The notes: generated from the sequence alone by a model not told the origin. A stretch of DNA of 53,025 nucleotides from an uncultured Alphaproteobacteria bacterium (GCA_902591485.1 CACJAV010000009.1:1-53025), one strand, 5' to 3'; counted from the first letter of the stretch, positions 21,372 through 33,553 are shown. Numbers and translations: made by a program.

Positions 21372-22769
21372 CTATATGTGAATAGCTCTTCCTTCAATAT
21401 TCATTGCAGCTTCTTTGACCGCTTCACTTGTTGTAGGATGTGCATGACATATACGTGCTATATCTTCTGAACTTCCACCAAATTCCATTGTTGTAACAAT
21501 TTCTGCAATAAGCTGGCCTGCATCATGACCGATAATGTGAGCGCCAAGAATAGCATCTGTTTTACTATCAGCTAAAATTTTAACAAAGCCTTCCGGTGAA
21601 GAAGTTGTTAGTGCTCTACCATTTGCCATAAAAGGAAACTTTCCAATTTTATAATCAATCTTTTTTGCTTTTAATTCTGTTTCTGTTTTTCCAACTGAAG
21701 CTACTTCTGGATTTGTGTATACAATTGCAGGGATCATCTCATAATTGATATGAGGTTTTTGGCCACTTATTAATTCCACACATGCCACACCTTCTTCTTC
21801 AGCTTTATGTGCAAGCATTGGTCCTGGCACTACATCACCGATGGCATGAATCCCATCTACACTAGTTTTAAATTTACTATTTATTTCAATTGATTTTTTT
21901 TCATTCAATTTTACACCAATTTCTTCTAGATTAAGACCTTCTGTGTTTGGTTTACGACCAACCGACATAAGTACTACATTATATTTTTCTGTAACTGTTT
22001 TTTTATCTGTAGATTCCATGGTTACATCAACACCATCTGTGCTAGCTTTTGTTGAAGTGACTTTATGTGAAAGTTTAAAATCTAACCCTTGCTTTTTAAG
22101 TGATTTCATAAACTCTTTAGCAATTTCTTCATCCATTGTTGGTACAATTCTATCCAGAGCCTCTACGACCGTTACTTTAGACCCAAGTCTACTCCACACA
22201 GAACCCATCTCCAAACCAATGTACCCACCACCGATAACAAGAAGTGATTTTGGCACTGACTCTAAAGCAAGAGCACCAGTTGAACTAACAATTTGTTTTT
22301 CATCAACAGGAATTGCATCTATAGCAATTGAAGAAGATCCTGTTGCAATAATAAAATTTTTTGCTGAATAATTTTTTTCACTATCAGATGACGAAACTTT
22401 AATTGTGTTCTTGTCTGTAAAACTAGCTAATCCTTGAATATGAGTAACTTTATTTTTTTTAAAAAGCAAACCAATTCCAGATGTTAGTTGTTTTACAATT
22501 TTATTTTTACGTTGCATGAGTTTAGATAAATCAAGCTCGACTTTTCCTGTGCTGATACCGTGCTCTTCAATATGTTTAGAAATTTCAGCAAATTTTTCAG
22601 ACGAATTTAATAGAGCTTTAGATGGAATACAGCCGATATTCAAACAAGTGCCTCCAAGTGTTTGTCCTTTTTCAACACACGCGACTTTCATCCCGAGTTG
22701 TGCAGCTCTAATTGCTGCCACGTAACCACCTGGACCTGCTCCAATTACTATTAAATCAAAATCTGCCAT
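21372..22769 (-). CDS. lpdA: Dihydrolipoyl dehydrogenase (E3)
   Basis: 465 residues, normal. It has the FAD dinucleotide motif GAGPGGYVAAIRAAQLG, the redox disulfide GGTCLNIGCIPSK (C42 and C47 region), the NAD motif GGGYIGLEMGS and the C-terminal catalytic HAHPTTSEA. E3 reoxidises the lipoyl arm of the 2-oxoglutarate dehydrogenase complex with NAD+. The sucB stop is directly adjacent to its ATG, so it is the last gene of the sdh-mdh-suc run and the copy dedicated to this complex. Downstream, 103 bases separate it from ydcS. Confidence 0.98.
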   Translation of the reverse strand: MADFDLIVIGAGPGGYVAAIRAAQLGMKVACVEKGQTLGGTCLNIGCIPSKALLNSSEKFAEISKHIEEHGISTGKVELDLSKLMQRKNKIVKQLTSGIGLLFKKNKVTHIQGLASFTDKNTIKVSSSDSEKNYSAKNFIIATGSSSIAIDAIPVDEKQIVSSTGALALESVPKSLLVIGGGYIGLEMGSVWSRLGSKVTVVEALDRIVPTMDEEIAKEFMKSLKKQGLDFKLSHKVTSTKASTDGVDVTMESTDKKTVTEKYNVVLMSVGRKPNTEGLNLEEIGVKLNEKKSIEINSKFKTSVDGIHAIGDVVPGPMLAHKAEEEGVACVELISGQKPHINYEMIPAIVYTNPEVASVGKTETELKAKKIDYKIGKFPFMANGRALTTSSPEGFVKILADSKTDAILGAHIIGHDAGQLIAEIVTTMEFGGSSEDIARICHAHPTTSEAVKEAAMNIEGRAIHI

Positions 22770-23957
22770 CTACACTCCTAAAATTAATTTTGATGGATTT
22801 TCAAGCAGGCTTTTTATAGTAACTAAAAATCCAACACTCTCTTTTCCATCAATGATACGGTGATCGTAACTAAATGCTAGATACATCATTGGGCGAATAA
22901 CTATTTCATCATCAACCACAACTGCTCTTTTTTGAATATTATGCATACCCAAAATTCCAGATTGAGGTCTATTAATAATAGGCGTACTTAACATAGAGCC
23001 ATAAACACCTCCGTTGGAGATTGTAAAGGTACCGCCTGTTAAATCATCCATAGTCAAGCTACCCTCTTTTGCTTTTGTACTAAGCTCAACAATGTTCTGT
23101 TCGATATCACCAAAAGTCATTGCATCAGCATCTTTTAGAACAGGTACAACCAATCCTTTTTCTGTTCCAACAGCAATGCCAATATCAAAATGATTTTTAT
23201 AAATAATATTTTCATCACGTATCTCAGCATTTACTGCAGGGAATTCTTGAAGACTTGATACAACTGCTTTTACAAAGAAAGACATAAAACCAAGTTTAAC
23301 ACCATAGCGCTCCATAAAGTCTTCTTTTTTAGATTCACGGACTTTCATTATCTCTGACATATCTACTTCATTAAATGTCGTCAAAATCGCAGCAGTATTT
23401 TGTGATTCTTTTAATCTTTTAGCGATTGTTTTTCTAATCTTTGACATTTTAACAACTTCTTCTCTTTCTTTTGGAGATGTTTGTTTTGCCGAAGGATTAT
23501 TGATAAAATTAATTACATCTTCTTTTGTCAAACGACCATCAGATCTTGATGGAGAAATTTTTTCAGCACTCAAATTATTTTCATCAACTAGTTTTTGAAC
23601 TGATGGAGATAATTTTGTTTTATCGAAATTAACAGGAGAAGATATTTCTTTTTGATCTTTAAGTTCCTCTTTTGGTGGTTCTTTTGTTTGAGCTTTCACA
23701 GATGGAGTAGACCCATTTGTTGATTTTTTATTACCTAAAAGTGCTAGAACACCACCAATATTTACATCTGCACCTTCTTCAACCTTAATTTCAGATATAG
23801 ATCCAGCACTAGGAGCAGGGACTTCCACTGTTATCTTATCCGTTTCTATTTCAACTAATGGCTCATCGGCCTCAAATGAGTCTCCAACTTTTTTTAACCA
23901 TTTAGAGACTGTTGCTTCAGTAATAGACTCGCCAAGTGTAGGTACAATCAATTCCAT
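22770..23957 (-). CDS. sucB: 2-oxoglutarate dehydrogenase E2, dihydrolipoyl succinyltransferase
   Basis: 395 residues. It has one lipoyl domain (1-77) with the lipoyl lysine in [10 protein letters not shown], a Lys/Pro/Ser-rich linker, a peripheral subunit-binding domain (about 115-155, [13 protein letters not shown]) and a catalytic domain ending with the active-site histidine in DHRIIDGKE. It transfers the succinyl group from lipoate to CoA. A single lipoyl domain and the end of the catalytic core fit succinyltransferase rather than pyruvate acetyltransferase. It sits directly between sucA (34-base gap) and lpdA (0 gap). Confidence 0.98.
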   Translation of the reverse strand: MELIVPTLGESITEATVSKWLKKVGDSFEADEPLVEIETDKITVEVPAPSAGSISEIKVEEGADVNIGGVLALLGNKKSTNGSTPSVKAQTKEPPKEELKDQKEISSPVNFDKTKLSPSVQKLVDENNLSAEKISPSRSDGRLTKEDVINFINNPSAKQTSPKEREEVVKMSKIRKTIAKRLKESQNTAAILTTFNEVDMSEIMKVRESKKEDFMERYGVKLGFMSFFVKAVVSSLQEFPAVNAEIRDENIIYKNHFDIGIAVGTEKGLVVPVLKDADAMTFGDIEQNIVELSTKAKEGSLTMDDLTGGTFTISNGGVYGSMLSTPIINRPQSGILGMHNIQKRAVVVDDEIVIRPMMYLAFSYDHRIIDGKESVGFLVTIKSLLENPSKLILGV

Positions 23958-23991
23958 TATATTTTATTTTCTATTTAACATGTTAAGTGCT

Positions 23992-26889
23992 TTATTCAAT
24001 TGGCAGTTTATATTTCACCAGAGAAACTCCTGATTTTTCTTTTTTTATTTCATCTAAATTTGCCTCTGTAGCTAATCGAATAATATTTTTTTGATTAGAT
24101 AAGTGTCTATCAAAGACTCCTGTTGCAGGAGATGCAGCCGCTCTTCTGCCAATAAAGTGTAATTCTTTTTTCCCAGTTACTTTTTGAACAACGGACAACA
24201 CTCTCTCTTGTACAAATTGCCAAGCGCCCATGTTTTTTGGTTCTTCTTGACACCATATCATTTCACAATTTTTAAAATCAATTATTTCTTCTTCCAATGC
24301 TTCATAAGGAAAAGGATATAATTGCTCCAGTCTGAAAATTTGAATGTTATCAAGTTCTAGCTCATCAATATGATCTTGTAATTCAAAATATATTTTTCCA
24401 GAACAAAGCACGACTCTATTAATTTTATTTTTTTCTTTTACCGATAAAGGTTTTCTTAAAACACGATGAAAAGTTGATCCATTCACAAAATCTTCAAGAG
24501 CAGATGTATTACCTTTATGACGAAGTGTTGACTTAGGAGTCATTAGAATAAGAGGTTTACGAAAATCTCTCATCATTTGTCGCCGTAAAATATGAAAATA
24601 GTTTGCTGGACTGGTGCAGTTAGCAACTTGTATATTATCTTCTGCACACATTTGTAAAAAGCGTTCTAAGCGTGAACTAGTATGCTCAGGACCCTGTCCT
24701 TCATGCCCATGTGGAAGCAACAAAGTTAATCCTGACATTCTTAACCATTTTCTCTCTCCTGTAGTAATAAACTGATCAATAATTGTTTGAGCACCATTAG
24801 AAAAATCACCAAACTGAGCCTCCCAAATGACTAATGTTTTCGGATCAGCTTGAGAGTAACCATACTCAAAGCCAAGAACACCAAATTCAGATAAAAAACT
24901 ATCTACGATTTCAAATAAAGCTTGGTCTTTTCTAAAATGTCTAAGAGGGACAAAACGTTTTTCATTTTCTTGATCATATAAAACTGCGTGGCGATGACTG
25001 AACGTCCCCCTACCTACATCCTGACCTGATAAACGAACGCCATATCCATCTTTAAGCAATGTGGCAAAAGCTAAAGCTTCAGCTGTGGCCCAGTCAATAT
25101 TTTTACCCTCAATAATTGACTGTTCTCTATCATTATAGATTTTTTTAATTCTTTTATGAGGTGTAAAATCTTCTGGTAAAGTATGAATTTCTTTTGCTAA
25201 ATTCTTTAAATCATTTTCTGTAGAAGATGTTTTGCCTCTTCTTGCATCAATAGAGGCAATTTTAATTCCAGTCCATGTACCATCTAACCAATCTGCTTTG
25301 TTTGGTTTGTAGGATTTAGATAATTCAAATTCATTATCTAAGAACTTTTTAAAATCCGAGAGTTTATTTTTTGCATCATCTTCGGTTAGTATTTCTTCTT
25401 TAATCAATTGCTCTTTGTATAAATTAAGAGTTGTTTGATGTTGTTTAATTTTTTTATACATTAAAGGCTGCGTGAACATTGGTTCATCTGCTTCATTGTG
25501 ACCTGATCGTCTGTAACAGAACATATCAACTACAACATCCTCTTTAAATAAGTTTCTATATTCAGCAGCAAGTCGACAAACATGAACAACTGCTTCTGGA
25601 TCATCACCGTTAACATGAAAGATTGGAGCTTGAACCATTTTTGCTATTTCTGTGCAATAAGGCGCTGATCGACCATAGTGTGGTGTTGTAGTGAAGCCAA
25701 TTTGATTATTAATAACAAAATGAATAATTCCCCCAGTACGAAAACCACGAAGTTGGGACATGGCAAATGTTTCTGCCACTATTCCTTGTCCTGCCATTGC
25801 GGCATCTCCATGAATAAGAATACCAAAAACTTTATCCGTGGTTTTGTCTTGTAATAAAGTTTGTTTAGCTCTTACCTTTCCAGCAACAACAGGATCAACT
25901 GCCTCTAGATGAGATGGATTTGGCGTTAAAGATAAATGAATACTTTTACCATCAAACTCTCTGTCACTAGATACACCTAAATGATATTTAACATCACCCG
26001 ATCCTAACACTTCATTAGGATCATTCAGACTTCCTTGAAATTTTGATAAAATTCCCCTGTACGGCATTCCCAAAACTGTTGCGAGCAAAGTGAGTCTTCC
26101 TCTATGTGCTGTGCCAAAATAAATATCCTGCACTCCTGCCAAACATGATTGCTTTACGATTTGTTCAATACCAGGAATCATTGACTCACCACCTTCAACG
26201 CCATATCGTTTTGTTCCTAGAAACTTTTTATCTAAATACTGTTCAAATAATTCTGACTCCACCAATCGTTGAAAAATTGCTTTCTTACCCTGGGTAGTAA
26301 AATTTGTCTTATTATGAACTTCTTCTATTCTTTCTTGCACCCATTGTTTTTGCTCTACAGATTGAATATGCAAAAACTCCACACCGATAGATGATGCGTA
26401 AGTTTTGTTTAGTATTTGTATAATTTCTTTGAGTGTGGCTGTTTCTAACCCAAGACTTCCGTCAATAAAAATTACTCTATCTAGATCACTTTCTGAAAAC
26501 CCATATGATTTATAATCTAACTCTGGGTGATAATTTTTTTTATGTAGATTAAGAGGATCCAGATTTGATATTAAATGACCATTCATACGATACGCTCGAA
26601 TTAAGCGAAGCGCTCGAATTGAGTCTAACGTTGATGTTTTAAAACTATTAAAATCTACAGCTGTTGATGAACGAACTACTTTATCGAATGAAGTATCATC
26701 GATAACACTTGTATCTCTTTTTTTCCATTCCGGTCCACCAAAATCAGATATAATTGAAAGCTCATCTTCATTTAATGATGAAAAAAAACTCTTCCAACTT
26801 TTGTCAATGCTTTTGGGATTCTGAGTGTACTTAAAATATAGCTCAGCAACATAAGGTGCGTTGGCACTATTTAGAAAACTATCATTCAT
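23992..26889 (-). CDS. sucA: 2-oxoglutarate dehydrogenase E1
   Basis: 965 residues, normal for the thiamine-diphosphate E1 of this complex. The N-terminal E2-binding tail (FLNSANAPYVAELYFKY) is present, with GTAHRGRL and HGDAAMAGQG in the ThDP region, then YRRSGHNEADEP and the late LPHGHEGQGPEHTS. It decarboxylates 2-oxoglutarate and loads succinyl onto the E2 lipoate. A complete complex (E1, E2, E3) shows that the organism has the full oxidative TCA route here. The gap to sucD is 51 bases. Confidence 0.99.
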   Translation of the reverse strand: MNDSFLNSANAPYVAELYFKYTQNPKSIDKSWKSFFSSLNEDELSIISDFGGPEWKKRDTSVIDDTSFDKVVRSSTAVDFNSFKTSTLDSIRALRLIRAYRMNGHLISNLDPLNLHKKNYHPELDYKSYGFSESDLDRVIFIDGSLGLETATLKEIIQILNKTYASSIGVEFLHIQSVEQKQWVQERIEEVHNKTNFTTQGKKAIFQRLVESELFEQYLDKKFLGTKRYGVEGGESMIPGIEQIVKQSCLAGVQDIYFGTAHRGRLTLLATVLGMPYRGILSKFQGSLNDPNEVLGSGDVKYHLGVSSDREFDGKSIHLSLTPNPSHLEAVDPVVAGKVRAKQTLLQDKTTDKVFGILIHGDAAMAGQGIVAETFAMSQLRGFRTGGIIHFVINNQIGFTTTPHYGRSAPYCTEIAKMVQAPIFHVNGDDPEAVVHVCRLAAEYRNLFKEDVVVDMFCYRRSGHNEADEPMFTQPLMYKKIKQHQTTLNLYKEQLIKEEILTEDDAKNKLSDFKKFLDNEFELSKSYKPNKADWLDGTWTGIKIASIDARRGKTSSTENDLKNLAKEIHTLPEDFTPHKRIKKIYNDREQSIIEGKNIDWATAEALAFATLLKDGYGVRLSGQDVGRGTFSHRHAVLYDQENEKRFVPLRHFRKDQALFEIVDSFLSEFGVLGFEYGYSQADPKTLVIWEAQFGDFSNGAQTIIDQFITTGERKWLRMSGLTLLLPHGHEGQGPEHTSSRLERFLQMCAEDNIQVANCTSPANYFHILRRQMMRDFRKPLILMTPKSTLRHKGNTSALEDFVNGSTFHRVLRKPLSVKEKNKINRVVLCSGKIYFELQDHIDELELDNIQIFRLEQLYPFPYEALEEEIIDFKNCEMIWCQEEPKNMGAWQFVQERVLSVVQKVTGKKELHFIGRRAAASPATGVFDRHLSNQKNIIRLATEANLDEIKKEKSGVSLVKYKLPIE

Positions 26890-26940
26890 TTTTGTTCTTA
26901 TACACTGATTATTTTTATAAAATATTAGTAGATTTTAAAT

Positions 26941-27825
26941 TTAATTATACCCTTTTTGCATTTCAGCTAGCATTGTTTCACCCATTTTGGCAGGTGATGG
27001 AGCTACCGCAATATTTGCTGACTCCAAAGCATCAATTTTTGATTGTGCTGTACCTTTATTGCCAGAAATTATGGCACCAGCATGACCCATTCTCTTTCCT
27101 TTAGGTGCTGATACTCCAGCAATAAAAGATGACATTGGTTTTTTTATGCTTGATTTTGATATGAATTCAGCTGCATCCTCTTCTGCAGTTCCTCCTATTT
27201 CACCAATCATTAGTATTCCTTTTGTTGCCTCATCTTTTAAAAACAAATCAAGGCAATCAATAAAGTTCATACCATGAACGGGATCCCCTCCAATACCTAC
27301 ACATGTTGTTTGACCTAAACCTACTTGAGAAGTTTGCCAAACCGCTTCATACGTTAAAGTTCCAGACCTACTAACTATTCCAATTTTGCCAGGTTGATGA
27401 ATAAAGCCTGGCATAATGCCAATTTTACATTCACCTGGTGTTACTAACCCTGGACAATTAGGGCCTATGAAGTAAGTTTTTTGTTCAATAATTCTTTTTT
27501 TAATTTCCACCATATCAAGAACAGGAATACCTTCAGTAATGCAGGTGATAATTTTTATGTCTGCATCAAGTGCTTCATGTATGGCTTTAGTTGCAAACTT
27601 AGCTGGAACATAAATGACGGTTGCGTCTGCTTGTGTATGGTCTTTTGCCTCCTTAACAGTATTAAATACTGGTAAGTCTAAATGAGTGGTTCCTCCTTTT
27701 CCTGGCGTCACACCTCCAACCATCTTAGTTCCGTAATCGATTGCTTGTTGAGAATGGTAAGTGCCTTGTGATCCAGTAAAACCTTGGCAAATTACTTTGG
27801 TATTTTTATCTATAATAATTGACAT
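26941..27825 (-). CDS. sucD: Succinyl-CoA synthetase alpha subunit
   Basis: 294 residues, normal. It has the CoA-binding Rossmann part with [10 protein letters not shown], the GPNCPG loop, and the phosphohistidine in GHAGAIISG. With SucC it converts succinyl-CoA, ADP (or GDP) and phosphate to succinate, CoA and NTP. It lies two bases after sucC. Confidence 0.99.
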   Translation of the reverse strand: MSIIIDKNTKVICQGFTGSQGTYHSQQAIDYGTKMVGGVTPGKGGTTHLDLPVFNTVKEAKDHTQADATVIYVPAKFATKAIHEALDADIKIITCITEGIPVLDMVEIKKRIIEQKTYFIGPNCPGLVTPGECKIGIMPGFIHQPGKIGIVSRSGTLTYEAVWQTSQVGLGQTTCVGIGGDPVHGMNFIDCLDLFLKDEATKGILMIGEIGGTAEEDAAEFISKSSIKKPMSSFIAGVSAPKGKRMGHAGAIISGNKGTAQSKIDALESANIAVAPSPAKMGETMLAEMQKGYN

Positions 27826-27827
27826 CG

Positions 27828-29015
27828 TTATTCTCTAGAAAGCTCCACTACTTTTTTTGCTGCTTCTGTAAAATCATCAAGAGAAATTAGACCAAGTGAT
27901 GAGTTATTAATTACATCTCTGCCTTGACTAGCATTAGTTCCTTGAAATCGAACTACAAGTGGTAGTTTAAAGTTAAGTTCTTTTACAGCTTCGACAATAC
28001 CGTTGGCAATCATGTCACAATGAATAATTCCTCCAAAGATATTTATTAAAATTGATTTTACATTTGGATCAGATTGAATTGTCTTAAAACCCATAATAAC
28101 TCTATCTTTATTTGCCGTTCCCCCTAAATCTAGAAAATTCGCAGGCTCTTCTCCAAACTGCTTAATGATATCCATAGTTGCCATTGCCAACCCTGCTCCA
28201 TTAACCATACATCCAATTGAGCCATCAAGCTTAACATAATTCATATCATGTTCTGCCGCTTGAAGTTCCAGAGGATCTTCCTCTGTTAGATCTTTTAACT
28301 CTATCAAATCTGGATGTCTGAATAATGCGTTATCATCTAAACTTATTTTTGCATCCAATAATACAAAAGAGCCTTTTTTATTTAAAACCAACGGGTTAAT
28401 CTCAATTGTTGATGCGTCTATAGAGCTAAAAACAAGTAATAATTTATTAGTAATTGTATTTAATTCATCAAACTGATTTTGGTTTATCTCAAGTGTTGAT
28501 TGAAGATTGGAGTCTAAGGTAACATTTTTAAAGTTTTCAAAATGCATATTTATAATTTTTTCAGGATTAGTAGAAGCCACTTCCTCAATATCCATGCCAC
28601 CAGCAGCAGAGATCATCATCATTACTTTTGAATTATTTCTATCAACAAGTAGGCTTAGATAAAACTCCCTTTCAATTTCACACCCTTCTTCAATAAATAT
28701 GCGATTGACAGTTTTTCCAATCTCGCCAGTTTGCTTTGTCACAAGAACATTGCCCATCATTGAGGAAGCTATTTTGTTTACTTGATCTTTCTCAAAAATT
28801 ACTTGAACGCCACCCTTATCATTAAATGAATTTTTAAAGTACCCTGCTCCTCTTCCACCTGCATGAATTTGAGATTTAACTACCCACGGAGGGCCTTTTA
28901 AATCTTTTAATTCAGTCTCAAGTAAATCAAGATTTTTTTCGTATGATTTGCCATTAAGAATTGGTAAACCAAATTTTTTTAATATTTCTTTAGCTTGGTA
29001 TTCGTGAATATTCAT
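27828..29015 (-). CDS. sucC: Succinyl-CoA synthetase beta subunit
   Basis: 395 residues, normal. It begins [16 protein letters not shown]. The ATP-grasp domain is visible with [14 protein letters not shown], and the C-terminal part carries the [11 protein letters not shown] and [10 protein letters not shown] motifs. The beta subunit binds the nucleotide and sets ATP or GTP preference, which cannot be read here with confidence. It follows mdh across 55 bases that include an inverted repeat. Confidence 0.99.
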   Translation of the reverse strand: MNIHEYQAKEILKKFGLPILNGKSYEKNLDLLETELKDLKGPPWVVKSQIHAGGRGAGYFKNSFNDKGGVQVIFEKDQVNKIASSMMGNVLVTKQTGEIGKTVNRIFIEEGCEIEREFYLSLLVDRNNSKVMMMISAAGGMDIEEVASTNPEKIINMHFENFKNVTLDSNLQSTLEINQNQFDELNTITNKLLLVFSSIDASTIEINPLVLNKKGSFVLLDAKISLDDNALFRHPDLIELKDLTEEDPLELQAAEHDMNYVKLDGSIGCMVNGAGLAMATMDIIKQFGEEPANFLDLGGTANKDRVIMGFKTIQSDPNVKSILINIFGGIIHCDMIANGIVEAVKELNFKLPLVVRFQGTNASQGRDVINNSSLGLISLDDFTEAAKKVVELSRE

Positions 29016-29046
29016 TTAAATTTCTATAAGTTTTAATTCTTTCATT

Positions 29047-30045
<999 letters not shown>

Positions 30046-30840
30046 TTATAATTCTGTAACAATAGCCTTCTTTAAATCAGCAATAGCTTTTGCAGGATTA
30101 AGTCCTTTAGGACATGAGCGTGTACAATTCATAATAGAATGGCATCGATATAATTTCATTGAGTCGTTAACTGCTTTCAATCTATTCTTTCTTTCCGCAT
30201 CTCTTGAATCGTTTACCCATCTTGCTGCCTGCATTAAAACCGCTGGCCCCAAATATTCGTCACTGTTCCACCAATAACTTGGACACGCAGTGGTGCAACA
30301 AAAACACAAAACACATTCCCATTGTCCATCTAATTTTTCTCTATCTTTTGGCGTTTGTTTTTTTTCTTCATTTTGTATTTTGTTGGTATTGTTGTTTTCA
30401 TCTGATCTTTGCAACCAAGGCTTTATAGAGGCTAATTGATCATAAGCTTTACTTAAATCAGGAACTAAATCTTTAACAACAGGCATGTGCGGCAAAGGAT
30501 AAATCCTAATCTCACCATTAACCTCTTCAATTGGTTTTAGGCACGCTAGTGTATTTACACCATCAATGTTCATTGCGCATGAGCCACAAACACCTTCACG
30601 GCACGATCTTCTAAAAGTTAAGGAAGAATCAATTTCATTTTTGATCTTCATCAGTGCATCGAGAACCATAGGTCCGCATTTTTTCAAATCTATTTCGTAA
30701 CTATCTAATCGAGGGTTTTGGTTGTCTTCGGGGCTCCATCGATAAATGATAATTTTTTTTGGTTTTTTTGCAATCTCTTTAACAGGATGCTCAATTCCTT
30801 TTTTTACTTTTGAATTTGCAGGTAATATAAATTGTACCAT
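30046..30840 (-). CDS. sdhB: Succinate dehydrogenase iron-sulfur subunit
   Basis: 264 residues. The three cluster motifs are clear: the [2Fe-2S] ligands in CREGVCGSC with a later LAC, the [12 protein letters not shown] motif, and [14 protein letters not shown] for [4Fe-4S] and [3Fe-4S]. A Lys/Asn-rich insertion (around [13 protein letters not shown]) sits before the second cluster and is probably a lineage-specific loop. It passes electrons from SdhA to ubiquinone at SdhCD. It begins directly after the sdhA stop (TAAATG). A perfect 14-base palindrome (30042-30055) overlaps its stop codon. Confidence 0.98.
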   Translation of the reverse strand: MVQFILPANSKVKKGIEHPVKEIAKKPKKIIIYRWSPEDNQNPRLDSYEIDLKKCGPMVLDALMKIKNEIDSSLTFRRSCREGVCGSCAMNIDGVNTLACLKPIEEVNGEIRIYPLPHMPVVKDLVPDLSKAYDQLASIKPWLQRSDENNNTNKIQNEEKKQTPKDREKLDGQWECVLCFCCTTACPSYWWNSDEYLGPAVLMQAARWVNDSRDAERKNRLKAVNDSMKLYRCHSIMNCTRSCPKGLNPAKAIADLKKAIVTEL

Positions 30841-32634
30841 TTAATAAACTCTTTTCTTTGGAGGTATAGGTTGTACATGGTTCGTTAATGTGTTCATGTG
30901 AACAGGGCGAGTTCCTATTTTCACATTACCATCATGATCAAGCCAAGACAGTGAATGAACTAACCATTTGGTGTCATCTCTCTCTTTGAAGTCTTCCCTT
31001 GCATGGGCTCCTCTGCTCTCAGTTCTATTTAAGGCAGAGTGTAAAGTAACTTTAGATTGCGCCATAAGATTATGAAGCTCAAGCGACTCTGTTAAATCGG
31101 TATTAAAAATCATTGACTTATCTTTCAAACCTATATTGTCCATAGAGCTCTCAATTTGATTAAACTCTTCAATGCCTTTAGAAATTAAATCATCGTTTCT
31201 GAAAACTGCACATTTTTCTTGCATCACTTTTTGCATAGCTGTTCTTACTTCTCCAGTTGAGCTATCACCCTTATTATATCGAATTTTATCAAAACGCTCT
31301 AATATTGGATCTAATGAACTTTTATTAATTTCTATATCTTTACTCTTGGTTTTAATTTTCTCTTTTGCTGTAATGCTAGACGCTTTTCCAAAGACTACTA
31401 AATCAATTAAAGAGTTCGTTCCTAATCTATTTGCCCCATGAACTGACACACACGCAGCCTCACCTACCGCCAACAAGCCTTCACATATATTATCAGGATT
31501 ATCTGCAGTTGGACGTAGAACTTCAGTTCTGTGATTTGTTGGAATGCCTCCCATATTATAATGAACAGTTGGAAGTACTGGAATTGGTTCTTTAGTTAAA
31601 TCAACTCCAGCGAAAATCTTTGCTGTTTCAGATATTCCAGGCAATCTTTTATGCAGCGTAGATGCATCAATGTGTTCCAAGTGTAAAAGAACATGATCTG
31701 CGTTTTCACCACAACCTCTTTTTTCATTTATTTCTATAGTCATTGCCCTGCTTACTACATCTCTTGAAGCTAGATCTTTAGCATTCGGAGCGTATCGCTC
31801 CATAAATCTTTCACCATCACTATTAGTTAAATAACCACCTTCACCTCTAGCGCCTTCAGTAATAAGTACGCCGGCGCCATAGACTCCTGTTGGATGAAAT
31901 TGAATAAACTCCATATCTGATAAAGGAAGATCTTGTCTAAGGGCCATGGCGCTTCCATCACCTGTACAAATGTGAGCGCTTGTTGAAGAAAAATATGCTC
32001 GCCCATAGCCACCTGTAGCTAAAATTGTTTGGTGAGAAAGAAAACGATGCATTGTTCCGTCTTCTAAACACCACGCAACCACTCCTTTGCAGTTACCATC
32101 TTTATCCATCACTAAATCAAGAACGAAATATTCAATATAAAATTCAACTTTATGTTTTAGTGACTGCTGATAAAGTGTGTGAAGAAGAGCATGTCCTGTT
32201 CTATCTGCTGCTGCGCAAGCTCGCATTGCAGGTGCACCTTCCCCATTATTTGTTAAATGACCACCAAAAGGCCTTTGATATATTCGCCCATCATCAGTTC
32301 TACTGAATGGCATTCCATATTCTTCTAATTCTATAACAGCTTCAGGAGCATTAGAACAAAGATATTCGATTGCATCTTGATCCCCCAACCAGTCTGAACC
32401 TTTTACAGTATCATACATATGCCATTTCCAATTATCATCTCCCATATTTCCTAATGCTGCGCCTATCCCTCCCTGAGCTGCAACTGTATGACTTCTTGTT
32501 GGGAACACTTTTGAGATACATGCTGTTTTCAAGCCTGACTCAGCACATCCAAGAGTTGCGCGCAGTCCTGATCCACCAGCTCCGACGACTACAACATCAT
32601 AATGATGGTCGGTGACATTATATGAATTGCTCAT
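30841..32634 (-). CDS. sdhA: Succinate dehydrogenase flavoprotein subunit
   Basis: 597 residues, normal. It has the FAD motif [13 protein letters not shown], the covalent-FAD histidine region SHTVAAQGG, the substrate-site EFIQFHPTG and the catalytic [11 protein letters not shown]. It oxidises succinate to fumarate on the cytoplasmic side of the membrane. Its ATG overlaps the sdhD stop (ATGA). Confidence 0.99.
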   Translation of the reverse strand: MSNSYNVTDHHYDVVVVGAGGSGLRATLGCAESGLKTACISKVFPTRSHTVAAQGGIGAALGNMGDDNWKWHMYDTVKGSDWLGDQDAIEYLCSNAPEAVIELEEYGMPFSRTDDGRIYQRPFGGHLTNNGEGAPAMRACAAADRTGHALLHTLYQQSLKHKVEFYIEYFVLDLVMDKDGNCKGVVAWCLEDGTMHRFLSHQTILATGGYGRAYFSSTSAHICTGDGSAMALRQDLPLSDMEFIQFHPTGVYGAGVLITEGARGEGGYLTNSDGERFMERYAPNAKDLASRDVVSRAMTIEINEKRGCGENADHVLLHLEHIDASTLHKRLPGISETAKIFAGVDLTKEPIPVLPTVHYNMGGIPTNHRTEVLRPTADNPDNICEGLLAVGEAACVSVHGANRLGTNSLIDLVVFGKASSITAKEKIKTKSKDIEINKSSLDPILERFDKIRYNKGDSSTGEVRTAMQKVMQEKCAVFRNDDLISKGIEEFNQIESSMDNIGLKDKSMIFNTDLTESLELHNLMAQSKVTLHSALNRTESRGAHAREDFKERDDTKWLVHSLSWLDHDGNVKIGTRPVHMNTLTNHVQPIPPKKRVY

Positions 32635-32963
32635 ACCATTACCATTGAGAAGATTGAGATAGATACTATAATCATTAGTAAGTATGTTAATAAACTTATA
32701 AGTGATTTAGTAATATATTTTAGTTTTTGTGATGTGACATAATCTTCTACGATTGTTTCACACCCTAATTTTGAATGATAAAGCATTGAAATAGTCAAAA
32801 TAAAATAAAGTGAGGAATTTATTTTTGAAAAGAAAAATGCTTTTGTTTCATAATAATCAAATGACGCAAGTAGCAAACAATTATAAATAAACCAAAAAGT
32901 AAGTGGAATTAAAACAAAAGCAGTTATTCTTTGAATGATCCATTTCGTAGAATAATTTTTCAT
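32631..32963 (-). CDS. sdhD: Succinate dehydrogenase membrane anchor subunit D
   Basis: 110 residues from the ATG at 32963, which overlaps the sdhC stop (ATGA). A TTG at 32975 would add four residues but is less likely. It has three hydrophobic segments (about 11-36, 50-70, 85-108). The heme-ligand histidine is probably in the [16 protein letters not shown] segment, which resembles the SdhD pattern HxxxGxxxIxxDY (here [13 protein letters not shown]). Sequence is weakly conserved, so the call leans on position between sdhC and sdhA. Confidence 0.92.
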   Translation of the reverse strand: MKNYSTKWIIQRITAFVLIPLTFWFIYNCLLLASFDYYETKAFFFSKINSSLYFILTISMLYHSKLGCETIVEDYVTSQKLKYITKSLISLLTYLLMIIVSISIFSMVMV

Positions 32964-33331
32964 ACTGATAACCAAACTAAAATAGTAGATAAAATTGAGA
33001 AAAATATTACGGCATAGCCACTTTTATAAACAACTCCAAGTTCCATCAATTTTCCATAACTCCAAAATAAATACCTGATGCCGTTGAACAAGTGATAGAA
33101 AATAGCAAGAGTCCAAAGAAATAAGAATAATTTAAAAATAAAAAAAGAGCTTATAAATTGAAAAATTGAGAAATAATCTTGTCCTAATGCTATTAAGCAG
33201 ATCCAAATCGCTAACAATATTGAACCTAAACTCAATCCTATACCTGTAAATCTATGAAAAATAGAAAATACGGCTGTTAAAACGTACTTATGAATAGACA
33301 AATGTGGGGATAAAGGCCGTTTGGATTGCAT
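32960..33331 (-). CDS. sdhC: Succinate dehydrogenase cytochrome b556 subunit
   Basis: 123 residues from the ATG at 33331. A TTG 60 bases further upstream is open, but MQSKRPLSPHLSIHKY is the normal family start. The RPLSPHL motif and SIFHRFTGIGLS (quinone-site serine and arginine) are diagnostic, and the heme histidine is probably in FYHLFNGIRYLFW. It has three membrane helices. It is the first gene of the ten-gene TCA run and has no clear Shine-Dalgarno. Its upstream region is the longest gene-free stretch in the window (about 370 bases). Confidence 0.95.
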   Translation of the reverse strand: MQSKRPLSPHLSIHKYVLTAVFSIFHRFTGIGLSLGSILLAIWICLIALGQDYFSIFQFISSFFIFKLFLFLWTLAIFYHLFNGIRYLFWSYGKLMELGVVYKSGYAVIFFSILSTILVWLSV

Positions 33332-33433
33332 TTTAAATAAAAAATTTAGTGCTTTATATGTTCTAAGTATATTTTTTTTGCAGAATTTCAAAAAAAATAA
33401 TAATTTCTCATTTAGAAACTAATAATTAAAAAA

Positions 33434-33454
33434 TGTGAATAAGTCTGTGGATAG
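33434..33454 (+). promoter_or_regulatory. Pair of DnaA-box-like 9-mers upstream of sdhC
   Basis: On the plus strand TGTGAATAA (33434-33442) is the complement of a perfect TTATNCACA DnaA box, and TGTGGATAG (33446-33454) matches with one mismatch. The two have the same orientation and start 12 bases apart. They lie about 100 bases upstream of the sdhC start. Two boxes alone do not make an origin; they may be a DnaA-regulated site or chance in AT-rich DNA. Confidence 0.35.
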
Positions 33455-33514
33455 AATAGATTTTAATAACATTTTTACTAAAAAAACTGGGAAAAAAACA
33501 AAGCAAAAAAACCG

Positions 33515-33538
33515 AAAATGTTGAAATATAAACATTTT
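33515..33538. promoter_or_regulatory. Operator-like dyad before the structured RNA promoter
   Basis: A perfect 8-base inverted repeat, AAAATGTT then AACATTTT, has an 8-base spacer and flanking CC/GG that extend the symmetry with one skipped base on the left. It covers the -35 region (TTGAAA at 33521-33526) of the promoter whose -10 is at 33542. The place and symmetry fit a repressor or activator site, but no regulator is known. Confidence 0.4.
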
Positions 33539-33547
33539 GGCTATAGT
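33521..33547 (+). promoter_or_regulatory. Sigma70-like promoter for the structured RNA candidate
   Basis: TATAGT at 33542-33547 is a good -10 box. A TTGAAA at 33521-33526 is a reasonable -35 but with a 15-base spacer, shorter than the ideal 17. The expected start near 33554 is just before the 5' arm of the long terminal stem at 33557, so promoter, stem and terminator agree on the plus strand. Confidence 0.5.
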
Positions 33548-33553
33548 TTTGCA

